The position numbers and the translations under genes were made by a program. Of a stretch of DNA of 64,000 nt, positions 37,203 to 44,837 are shown piece by piece. The DNA comes from Oscillatoriophycideae cyanobacterium NC_groundwater_1537_Pr4_S-0.65um_50_18 (GTDB lineage Bacteria; Cyanobacteriota; Cyanobacteriia; Elainellales; Elainellaceae): assembly GCA_016208305.1 (NCBI GenBank), contig JACQYI010000006.1:124001-188000 (forward strand), read 5' to 3'. Under the pieces are notes generated by a model that searched no databases, had not been told where the DNA came from, and saw nothing but the letters and a program-made list of their open reading frames with translations. Positions within the stretch are counted from its first letter, which is position 1. The number at the start of each line of letters is the position of its first letter.

Positions 37203-38042
37203 CTATCTCTGCTCACCCGGAGCAACCAGGCGACCCACCCAAGCCACAATCTTGTCGAGCAGTAGCCCCACCAAGCCAACGACCACGATCGCCAGAATAA
37301 TTTGGCTGGTGCTGTTATCGTTTCCGGCGTTGTAGGCATCCCAGATAAAGAAGCCAATGCCACCATCTGCCTTCAGCATTTCTGCCGCAACGATCGCCAA
37401 CCAAGATAGACCGATGCCAATCCGCAGCCCCGAAAACACATAGGGAACCGTCGCCGGAACCAAAATGTTCATGACATACTCTGGCAAAGAGAGTTGCAGT
37501 ACCCGTGCCACGTTTTTGTAATCGCTGGGAATCTGCTGTACGCCTAGCGCCGTATTGATAATGATTGGCCAGACGGCAGTGATGAAAATGACATAGATCG
37601 CCGCGCGATCGTTGTTTTGGAAAAACAACAGCGCCAGAGGCATCCAGGCGAGAGGAGGCACAGTCCGCAAGACCTGGATGATGGGGTCAAGCCCTTTGCG
37701 GACGAAAGGAACACCTCCGACCACGGCTCCGACAGCCACGCCTACAATGGCGGCGAGTGCATAGCCCATCAATACCCGCTGGAGACTGATCAGAATTTGC
37801 CAGCCCAATCCTTTATCGGTGCCCCCATTATCAAAAAATGGGTTAATCAAATAAGGATCGATGGTTTGAGCGATGACCTTGATCGGCCCTGGCAAAGCTG
37901 AGTCTTCGCTGAGACAAAGCAGTTGCCAAACAGTGAGCACTACTCCAATGAAAAGGGCGGGTGGAAAGATGGCCTGCCAAACTTTGCCAAGTGCCAGCGA
38001 AGTCTTAGAGGGAGAACTAGGTCGGGAGATCGTCGTTGTCAT
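37203..38042 (-). CDS. nrtB: Nitrate ABC transporter permease NrtB
   Basis: This 279-aa inner-membrane permease of the NitT/TauT class, working as a dimer with NrtC/NrtD, has about six membrane helices. It contains the EAA-like loop (VARVLQLSLPEYVMNILVPA and the G in VPYVFSGLRIGIG). It lies between nrtA (157 nt upstream) and nrtC in the operon order known from other cyanobacteria. Confidence 0.95.
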   Translation of the reverse strand: MTTTISRPSSPSKTSLALGKVWQAIFPPALFIGVVLTVWQLLCLSEDSALPGPIKVIAQTIDPYLINPFFDNGGTDKGLGWQILISLQRVLMGYALAAIVGVAVGAVVGGVPFVRKGLDPIIQVLRTVPPLAWMPLALLFFQNNDRAAIYVIFITAVWPIIINTALGVQQIPSDYKNVARVLQLSLPEYVMNILVPATVPYVFSGLRIGIGLSWLAIVAAEMLKADGGIGFFIWDAYNAGNDNSTSQIILAIVVVGLVGLLLDKIVAWVGRLVAPGEQR

Positions 38043-38199
38043 GTGTAAAACTTCCGGGTAGTAAGCTTGCGAAGTCGGATCTGAAGCCTTCTCTCTAGGC
38101 TAGGGTCTTAATTTCAGCGCTATGGTTGCCAAAGCTACTTTTTTACGTGCGTGTTGACAGGCAGGGATAGCGTGTTGTCCTATCCCTGCTGCCATAAAC

Positions 38200-39525
38200 C
38201 TAAACCTTCTTGATTTTGAGTTCTTTCAGATAGTCTGCGGGCTTCTCATAATCAAACTTGGTGCTGTTGAAGAAGGTTTCAACGCCTCGCGTGTCTTTGG
38301 CTGGAATAGCATCCGATTGGCCGATCGCTTTAGCCGCAGCCTTCCAGATGTCTTCGCGGTTGACAGTATCTACCAGCTTCTTGACATCAGTGCTTTCGGG
38401 CATTTTGCCCCAGCGGATATTTTCTGTAACAAACCAGGTGTCATGGCTCTTGAAGGGGAAAGAGGCTGATTCGCGCCAGAACTTCATCAGCAAATCGCTC
38501 TTTTCTAGGGTGCGCCCATCGCCAAAATCAAAATTGCCTTTCGATCGCTCTAGAATGTCTTTTACCGGAGCTTTGACATATTTATCTTTCGAGAGAATCT
38601 CACACATCTCTTGCTTGTTGGCATCGTCATCGCACCAAATTTGGGCTTCTTGAACGGCCATTACCATCGCTTGGGCAGCCTTGGGATTTTTGTCTACCCA
38701 GTCAGCCCGCATCGTGAAGGCTTTCTCAGGATGCCCTTTCCACAGTTCACCCGTTGTCAACGCGGTATAGCCCAACTTTTTGGTGACTAGACGACCCGGC
38801 CAAGGTTCTCCCACACAGAAGGCATCCATCGTCTTCGATTCCATGTTGGCCACCATCTGCGGCGGTGGAATCACGACGATATCCACATCCGTTTCTGGAT
38901 TGATGCCGCCTGCTGCTAGCCAGTAGCGCATCCATAAGTCATGGGTGCCACCTGGAAAGGTGACAGCGGCCTTAAACTTTTGTCCGGCAGCTTTGCGTTG
39001 ATCCACCACGGATTTCAGCACAGCGCTATCTACCCCAACCTTCAGGTCTTTGAACTCATTGGAAAGGGAGATACCCTGACCATCTGTGTTCAACCGCGCC
39101 AAAACGTACATGGGTAGAGGTTGATTGTTTTTGGTTTTGCCCGAAGACAAGTGGTAAGGCATGGGTGACAGAATATGGGCACCATCAATGCCACCATTGG
39201 CTGAACCCAACTCCAAATTGTCTCGGGTGACAGCCCAAGAAGTCTGCTTGGCAACAGAAACATCGGTCATGCCATATTTGGCAAAGTAGCCCTTTTCTAG
39301 AGCCACCACCAAAGGAGCGCAGTCTGTAAGAGCAATGAAACCCAGTTTTGCCGTAGCGGTTTCTGGCACATCGCCATTTGAAACAGGGCTAGGAGAGGCT
39401 CCGCCCGATGCTGCGGGACTAGCAGATGTGTTGGATGCTGTAGAGGTGCAGCCATGCATAAAAGCTGTGGCGGCTGTAGCGGCTCCGGCAGTGACTAAAA
39501 AATTGCGTCGGGTCAGTTTTGACAT
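38200..39525 (-). CDS. nrtA: Nitrate/nitrite-binding lipoprotein NrtA
   Basis: NrtA captures nitrate and nitrite outside the inner membrane. The 441-aa product has a Tat-like N-terminus (TRRNFL at 5-10) ending in a lipobox, FMHGC (Cys26), and an S/A/P-rich linker (27-50). The binding domain begins AKLGFIALTDCAPLVVALEKG and includes VVIPPPQMVANMESKTMDAFCVGEPWPG, quoted here in parts: PPPQMVAN and FCVGEPWPG. It resembles the C-terminal domain of NrtC. It is the second gene of the nirA operon. Confidence 0.96.
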   Translation of the reverse strand: MSKLTRRNFLVTAGAATAATAFMHGCTSTASNTSASPAASGGASPSPVSNGDVPETATAKLGFIALTDCAPLVVALEKGYFAKYGMTDVSVAKQTSWAVTRDNLELGSANGGIDGAHILSPMPYHLSSGKTKNNQPLPMYVLARLNTDGQGISLSNEFKDLKVGVDSAVLKSVVDQRKAAGQKFKAAVTFPGGTHDLWMRYWLAAGGINPETDVDIVVIPPPQMVANMESKTMDAFCVGEPWPGRLVTKKLGYTALTTGELWKGHPEKAFTMRADWVDKNPKAAQAMVMAVQEAQIWCDDDANKQEMCEILSKDKYVKAPVKDILERSKGNFDFGDGRTLEKSDLLMKFWRESASFPFKSHDTWFVTENIRWGKMPESTDVKKLVDTVNREDIWKAAAKAIGQSDAIPAKDTRGVETFFNSTKFDYEKPADYLKELKIKKV

Positions 39526-39671
39526 AGATAATTTACCGCTTCTCAGTTGAATAGGTGGCTAAGGGATGGTGTTAAGGCATGAAACTCTGGGGAGCGATCG
39601 AGATCTCAGACTTACGCCTGTTTCTCTCAAATCGACCTGGGAGAACGTAACAATTGCACCGTTCTAAAACT

Positions 39672-41210
39672 TCAGCTCTTGCTGCGAGCACCAAATTGCT
39701 CAATCAGCAAATCTTTGAGGACAGGCTTGAGGTCGTCGCAGGCAATTCCTTTCTGAACACAGGTGCCTAAGTGAGCCTCTTTGCCCACCTTGCCGCCCAT
39801 GAATAGATCGACACCTTCAGCCGCTTTGCCATCCTTGCGGACTTTTGTGCCCATGAAGCCAATATCGGCTACTTGTGGCTGTCCGCAAGAGTTAGGGCAC
39901 CCCGTCCAGTGAATGCGCACAGGTCGAGTCAACTCCACTTCGGTCTCTAACTCTCGAATCAAGGCAAGCGCCCGATTCTTAGTTTCAATCAAGGCGAAGT
40001 TGCAGAACTGAGCACCTGTGCAAGATACAAGCGATCGCGCTAGAGAAGTAGGGGCAACAGAAAACTTCTCCAAAATCGGCTCTTGCAGCAATGCCTCTAG
40101 TCGAGAATCTGGAACATTAGGAATGATGAGATTTTGCTCAACGGTCAGGCGCATCTCGCCATCACCATAAACTTCTGCCAGTCGAGCCAGCTCAAACATA
40201 TCGTCGGCAAACAGCCGCCCTACAGGTACATGCAAGCCTACGTAGTTGAGTCCAGACTGCTTCTGGGGAAACACGCCTATATGGTCGCGCTTGTCCCAAT
40301 CCATTTCGTCTTTTTCAGCCGCTGTTGGCAGGGGGGCACCGAGCCGCTGCTCGACCTCCGAGCGGAATTTTTCTAAACCCCACTCGTCAATCAGCCACAT
40401 CAAGCGTGCTTTTTGGCGATTGGCACGCAGACCGTGGTCGCGATACACTTCCAAAATGGCGCGGCAGAGTGTAACCACTGCTTCGGGAGCTACCCAGACA
40501 TTCATAGGAATGGCGGCTTCGCAGCGTTTGGCAGAAAAGAACCCGCCAACTAAGACGTTAAAGCCAAACTGCTCCTCCTTAAAGGCGGGCACAAAGGCAA
40601 TGTCATTGATTTCGGCGTGAATGGAGTTGTCGCGCCCGCCTTCGATCGCAATATTGAACTTGCGCGGCAGATTGGTAAACTCTGGATTGCCTTCGCCATG
40701 ATTGGTAATCATGTCTTGCACCTGTTGAACCAACTGACGCACATCCATCAGCTCATCGGCATCCAGCCCTGCGATCGGCGAGGTCGTAATGTTGCGAACA
40801 TTATCCATACCCGACTGAATGCTGGTCATCTCAACCGCTTTGAGGCGGCGGAAGATATCTGGCACATCTTCAATACGCACACCGCGAAGCTGAAAATTTT
40901 GGCGTGTCGTAATGTCAGCATTGCCGTCTTCGCCGTAGCGTTGCACGATTTCTGCCAATACCCGCATTTGCTGGCTGGTCAGAATGCCTGCGGGCAGCCG
41001 CAGCCGCATCATAAACTTGCCAGGGGTGACAGGGCGAAAAAAGATGCCCAACCATTTGAGGCGGTGATCGCGATCGGTCTCATCCATGGCTTCCCAGCCA
41101 ATCTGAGCAAAGTGGTCTAGTTCTTGCTTGAGCGCCAGACCATCTTTCTCAGCTTTGAGCTTTTCAAACTTATTCAGACTGGCAGTTTGGTTAGCTATCA
41201 CACTAGTCAC
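39672..41210 (-). CDS. nirA: Ferredoxin-nitrite reductase
   Basis: NirA reduces nitrite to ammonium with six ferredoxin electrons, using siroheme and a [4Fe-4S] cluster. The shared cluster/siroheme cysteines lie in SCTGAQFCNFA and GCPNSCGQPQ. Both nitrite/sulfite reductase ferredoxin-like half domains are present (GIFFRPVTPGKFMMRLRLP near residue 55). At 512 aa it has the standard cyanobacterial length. It is the first gene of the operon, with an NtcA-type promoter 57-98 nt upstream of its ATG. Confidence 0.97.
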   Translation of the reverse strand: MTSVIANQTASLNKFEKLKAEKDGLALKQELDHFAQIGWEAMDETDRDHRLKWLGIFFRPVTPGKFMMRLRLPAGILTSQQMRVLAEIVQRYGEDGNADITTRQNFQLRGVRIEDVPDIFRRLKAVEMTSIQSGMDNVRNITTSPIAGLDADELMDVRQLVQQVQDMITNHGEGNPEFTNLPRKFNIAIEGGRDNSIHAEINDIAFVPAFKEEQFGFNVLVGGFFSAKRCEAAIPMNVWVAPEAVVTLCRAILEVYRDHGLRANRQKARLMWLIDEWGLEKFRSEVEQRLGAPLPTAAEKDEMDWDKRDHIGVFPQKQSGLNYVGLHVPVGRLFADDMFELARLAEVYGDGEMRLTVEQNLIIPNVPDSRLEALLQEPILEKFSVAPTSLARSLVSCTGAQFCNFALIETKNRALALIRELETEVELTRPVRIHWTGCPNSCGQPQVADIGFMGTKVRKDGKAAEGVDLFMGGKVGKEAHLGTCVQKGIACDDLKPVLKDLLIEQFGARSKS

Positions 41211-41266
41211 AGAGGTTTTCTCCTGGTCTAGGACGACGATTGCCGCATTAGATCCGATTTGTTGTT

Positions 41267-41308
41267 AGGTTAGGGATATTCAAGAGAAGTATTCGTAGCG
41301 TTAGTTAC
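41267..41308 (-). promoter_or_regulatory. NtcA-activated promoter of the nirA operon
   Basis: On the minus strand GTAACTAACGCTAC (41295-41308) is a perfect GTA-N8-TAC NtcA site. It is followed after exactly 22 nt by TAACCT (41267-41272), a TAN3T -10 box. This is the layout of class II NtcA-activated promoters. It predicts induction under nitrogen limitation and repression by ammonium. Confidence 0.85.
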
Positions 41309-41773
41309 AAAAGTTTAAGACTTATACTTTTTTCGTATAGGAAAATGTAGATTTTGCATTCAATTGGGTTAGAAAGCCTAAGTGCGTAGCCATTAGGGAT
41401 TTCGGTCAGGGATTTCGGACTGTAGAATGCTGATCAAGCCAATGGTTTCGGCAGTTCAGCCATCCGCCCTTCGCTCTGTGTAAAATTACGAATTTAATTT
41501 AAGAATTCTTGCAGGGCTTTTATTCCTGATTCTTAGCTGCTAAGCATATTTCGGAGATGCACTTTAGGCAGGAATGCACTTTAGGCAAGAAGAATACTTA
41601 GGGAGCATGGATTAAATCAAATCCAGTGTTTTTTTAGAAGTGCTGCGTTTCTAAGAACCTAGTGCAGGTTAATTCGCGATCCTATGTAGAACCTGCCAGC
41701 CAGAAGCGTGCCAGCCAGAAAGCCATAAAAGTCCTATCTTGTACAACCCGTCAGCGTGCAAATCGTCAACTCC
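41309..41773. other. Divergent region between nirA promoter and HEAT gene
   Basis: It contains short direct repeats: ATGCACTTTAGGCA at 41557 and 41574, AGGGATTTCGG twice near 41397-41420, and GCCAGCCAGAA twice near 41695-41720. No gene is seen. The HEAT gene promoter must lie here. Confidence 0.5.
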
Positions 41774-43054
41774 ATGTTCGATGAATCCGATCGCTCTACC
41801 CTGCCCTCTGCCTCGCTCTCTACTGCTTTAGCCCACCTCAAGCTAGGTGACTTCCAGCGGCGCTGGGACATAGCTAAAACCATCCCTGATTTTGGCGAAG
41901 CGGCGATCGCCCCCCTCGTGAGCCTTTTGCAAGCGGAAGCCGAAGAAGACTGGGAGCTAACCTGGTTCATTGCGCGCATCTTGGGCAGCCTCAAACATCC
42001 TGAAGCTATGGCAGCCTTGGTTGACCTCATTCGCACAACTGCCAGCGAAGACGTGGCAACCACAGCAACCGCTGCACTGACACAAATGGGGACTGAAGCG
42101 ATCGCCCCTTTGCAAACTTTGCTCAGCCAACCCTCAACCTACTGCTTAGGGGTGCAAGCTCTGGCTCAGATTCGCCATCCTGATGTGGTGCCGTCGCTGC
42201 TAGAAGCCATGCAGCACGAGTCAGTGGCTTTGCGGGTGGCAGCGATCGATGCCCTCAGCCATTTTCAACATCCTCAAATTTCGGCGGCTTTGCTCAAAGC
42301 GCTGCATGACTCTGCTGCCAAGGTGCGTCAGTCAGCTGTAACGACGCTAGGACTGCAAGCTGCCCTTTATGAAAACCCTCAGGAGCTAGCCGATCGGCTC
42401 AAGCCCTTGCTCTGGGATGTGAACTTAGAAGTCTGTCAGCAGAGTGCGGTCGCTCTAGGGCGCATTGGCACTGAGTCTGCTGTAGTCGCATTGTTTGAGG
42501 TACTGCGATCGCCCCATGCCCTGCCCCTGCAAATAGAAGCCGTTCGGGCATTAGGCTGGATTGGCACCCCAGATGCCTTAGATCGTCTCCAAGAATTTTT
42601 AAATTTGCAGCGTGATTTACTCTGCCAAGAGAGCTGCCAAGAGAGCCTTACCGTCTTGGGTCGGGTAGAGTCTGCTGAGGCCAAGAGACAAGCGACCCAA
42701 ATCCTTTTAAACCTGCTGCAATCTGCCCATGCAATTGCCCAAACCGATCGAGGCAAGCAGGCGATCGCGCTGAGCTTAGGGCAGCTCAAACAGCCCCAGG
42801 CTCTAGAGGCTCTGATTCAGCTTTTGGCAGACGCTAGCGCTAGCGTCAGACTCCATGCGATCGCGGCTCTCAAGCAGCTAGACACTTTGGGCGTTCTGCA
42901 CCTCGATCATCAGCTTTTTCGACCCATCAAACCACTTGAGCCGCAAACGACCCAGGAAATCCTACGGGCGATTGCGGCTCAAAAAAACTTAGATGCAGAT
43001 TTACAAAGAGGTGTGGCGATCGCTCTACAGGAATGGGGCAACTCAGCGGATTGA
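41774..43054 (+). CDS. HEAT-repeat protein
   Basis: The product is built of tandem PBS-lyase/HEAT-type helical hairpins from about residue 20 to 425. Examples are MAALVDLIRTTASEDV..TAALTQMG, VVPSLLEAMQHESVALRVAA and ALEALIQLLADASASVRLHA. Such alpha-solenoids bind other proteins; some cyanobacterial relatives are phycobilin lyases, but no lyase-specific feature is clear. I use the ATG at 41774 (426 aa); a GTG at 41756 is the alternative. It is divergent from the nirA operon, which is the only contextual clue. Confidence 0.85.
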   Translation: MFDESDRSTLPSASLSTALAHLKLGDFQRRWDIAKTIPDFGEAAIAPLVSLLQAEAEEDWELTWFIARILGSLKHPEAMAALVDLIRTTASEDVATTATAALTQMGTEAIAPLQTLLSQPSTYCLGVQALAQIRHPDVVPSLLEAMQHESVALRVAAIDALSHFQHPQISAALLKALHDSAAKVRQSAVTTLGLQAALYENPQELADRLKPLLWDVNLEVCQQSAVALGRIGTESAVVALFEVLRSPHALPLQIEAVRALGWIGTPDALDRLQEFLNLQRDLLCQESCQESLTVLGRVESAEAKRQATQILLNLLQSAHAIAQTDRGKQAIALSLGQLKQPQALEALIQLLADASASVRLHAIAALKQLDTLGVLHLDHQLFRPIKPLEPQTTQEILRAIAAQKNLDADLQRGVAIALQEWGNSAD

Positions 43055-43092
43055 GCGCTAGCGACTCAAAAGTATAGAGGCAAGAGATTGGG

Positions 43093-43701
43093 CTAGGCTG
43101 AGCCTTTGGCTCGCAGTCCATCCGCCATCTCATCCGATTCATTCGAGCTGGCAGCAAGCCGCTCTTTCTCTAAACGGCGCTTGCGAGCATAGAGCTGAAT
43201 GATCGCTGCCATAGCCACGATCATGCCAAACACACTCCAAGATGCGGCAGAGGTTGGGAAGCTGTTCTTGAACACTGCCAACATCACAATAATGACAAAT
43301 AGCACCGTTGGGAATTCATTGAACCAGCGAAACTGCTGCCCGGTAAACCGAAACTGACCTGCCGCCATTTCTTTCATCAACCGAGCGCAAAAGTGATGAT
43401 ACCCCAGCAAAACCACTACCAGCCCCAGCTTAATGTGCAGCCAGGGTTCTTTCAAAAGGTCGGGAGCCACAATCACCATCGCGATCGCCATCGCTACGGT
43501 TAGCACCATCGCAGGCGTCATGATAATGCGGTAGAGGCGCTTTTCCATGATTTGATACTGCTGCTGGAGTACAGTGCGAACTGCCTCTGGCTGCTCGTTT
43601 GCCTCTGCATGGTAAACAAACAGCCGGGGCAGATAAAACAGTCCTGCAAACCAGGCAACCACACCCACAAGATGAAATGCTTTGAACCAGAGGTATGTCA
43701 T
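43093..43701 (-). CDS. hemJ: Protoporphyrinogen oxidase HemJ
   Basis: HemJ oxidises protoporphyrinogen IX to protoporphyrin IX for heme and chlorophyll synthesis and is the form used by most cyanobacteria. The 202-aa membrane protein has four to five helices, the conserved N-terminal histidine H10 in FKAFHLVGVVAWFAGLFYLP (the expected heme ligand) and WLHIKLGLV with the second conserved block. The C-terminus is a charged extension (ARKRRLEKERLAASSNESDE). Confident call. Confidence 0.93.
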   Translation of the reverse strand: MTYLWFKAFHLVGVVAWFAGLFYLPRLFVYHAEANEQPEAVRTVLQQQYQIMEKRLYRIIMTPAMVLTVAMAIAMVIVAPDLLKEPWLHIKLGLVVVLLGYHHFCARLMKEMAAGQFRFTGQQFRWFNEFPTVLFVIIVMLAVFKNSFPTSAASWSVFGMIVAMAAIIQLYARKRRLEKERLAASSNESDEMADGLRAKGSA

Positions 43702-43943
43702 GGATCGAACTCTTGTTAAACGGCTCTCTCATCTGTAGAACGAGAGATCTGAAGTACCGGAAGATCTTAAGCTTTTTCGACCCGTAGCCAGCCAGGAATT
43801 TTACAAGTCGTTAGGAATAGGCGGATCGAATGTCGATCGGGTGCTGTCTTGAATTCCTATTCACTATCTCTTCAGCAGGCGGATTCTAGGGTTGTCTGAG
43901 CGGCGGCTTCTGGAGCGAGGCTTCTGGATCAACGCTTCCGGGC

Positions 43944-44168
43944 TTAGACCGCATGTTTGAACAGCGTGTCTAGATAAACTCTAGCCGCCCGACGGTAGCT
44001 GCGGGAAGCATCTGGCGTATTGCTGCTGCCGTTTTGCAGCAAAAACAGGGAAAGGGCAGCGCAAAAAACGCGATCGTGATCCCAATCAGGATGGGTTTCC
44101 AGGTAGCTCTGGAGCGACTCGTGGAGTTCTTCAGGAATTTCTGCCAGGATGCTGACGGTTGCGTGCAT
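43944..44168 (-). CDS. DUF2811 family small protein
   Basis: This 74-aa protein matches DUF2811, a short cyanobacterial family: MHATVSILAEIPEELHESLQ, SYLETHPDWDHDRVFCAALS, and RRAARVYLDTLF near the end. The start ATG at 44168 has GAGG 8 nt upstream; an in-frame ATG at 44225 would add 19 residues outside the family. The form resembles a ribbon-helix-helix-sized protein but DNA binding is not established. Confidence 0.88.
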   Translation of the reverse strand: MHATVSILAEIPEELHESLQSYLETHPDWDHDRVFCAALSLFLLQNGSSNTPDASRSYRRAARVYLDTLFKHAV

Positions 44169-44837
44169 GAGAACCTCGTATTGGGCGAATGACTGACTAT
44201 AGGGCAAATGGCGATCGAACAGCATGTTCTAAAGCCGTTGTTTATTTTTGGAAAACATAACCCGGTTGAACGGGGCAGCTATGCGATCGCTACAGCAGCA
44301 AAAGCAGCGCTAAATCTAACACCAGCCTTAACCCATCCGTTGGCCCGTGAGGCTTGGGGAAGGGTGACTTAAGTTAGAGCGCTTTCAATATAGTAGGTCG
44401 CATGATTTTGCGCCATTAGGAAGAAGCGTTATGACCGCCACAACTGTAGAAAATCCTGCGGAAGTGTAAAGGGCACCCACGAAAGAATCAGGGTTTGAGG
44501 GCAGTTTTCTTTACAGAACTTAACAAAGGCGGAGGGGTTTAAGCGCTGAGTTCGCCAGAGGCAGGTATTCCCCAATAAGTCTGCAAGCATAGGCTGTACC
44601 GTCATGCCCTGTGGAAAAGTCTGCCCTACCCTGTGGAAAACTTTTAGTCACCTGTGGAAAGCATGTGGAATCCTGCGGAAAACCTCTCTAAGATATAAAT
44701 TTTTGTAAAGTTTTTGAAAATTGTCAGAATCTCTGACATTGAAATTGCAGGTTAGTCCCATAGAAAATGCGCCCGTCCAAATGGATGAATGGGCACTGTA
44801 ATCAGCTTGTAGTCTCGCTTTCGCTAGCTTGGGTTGG
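44169..44837. other. Non-coding stretch with DnaA-box cluster
   Basis: These 669 nt lie between the DUF2811 start and the stop of the GGDEF-EAL gene, both on the minus strand. The left part holds the DUF2811 promoter. A 12-codon frame with a strong SD (AGGAAG) starts at 44430. The right part holds a run of DnaA-like boxes (44610-44682) followed by AT-rich DNA (about 44688-44745). Confidence 0.6.
44610..44682. promoter_or_regulatory. Cluster of five DnaA-box-like motifs
   Basis: TGTGGAAAA occurs at 44610-44618 and 44632-44640. This is the complement of TTTTCCACA, the DnaA box described at cyanobacterial origins. Weaker copies follow at 44653 (TGTGGAAAG), 44664 (TGTGGAATC) and 44674 (TGCGGAAAA). 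All five point the same way with spacings of 10-22 nt. AT-rich DNA follows directly. Confidence 0.6.
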
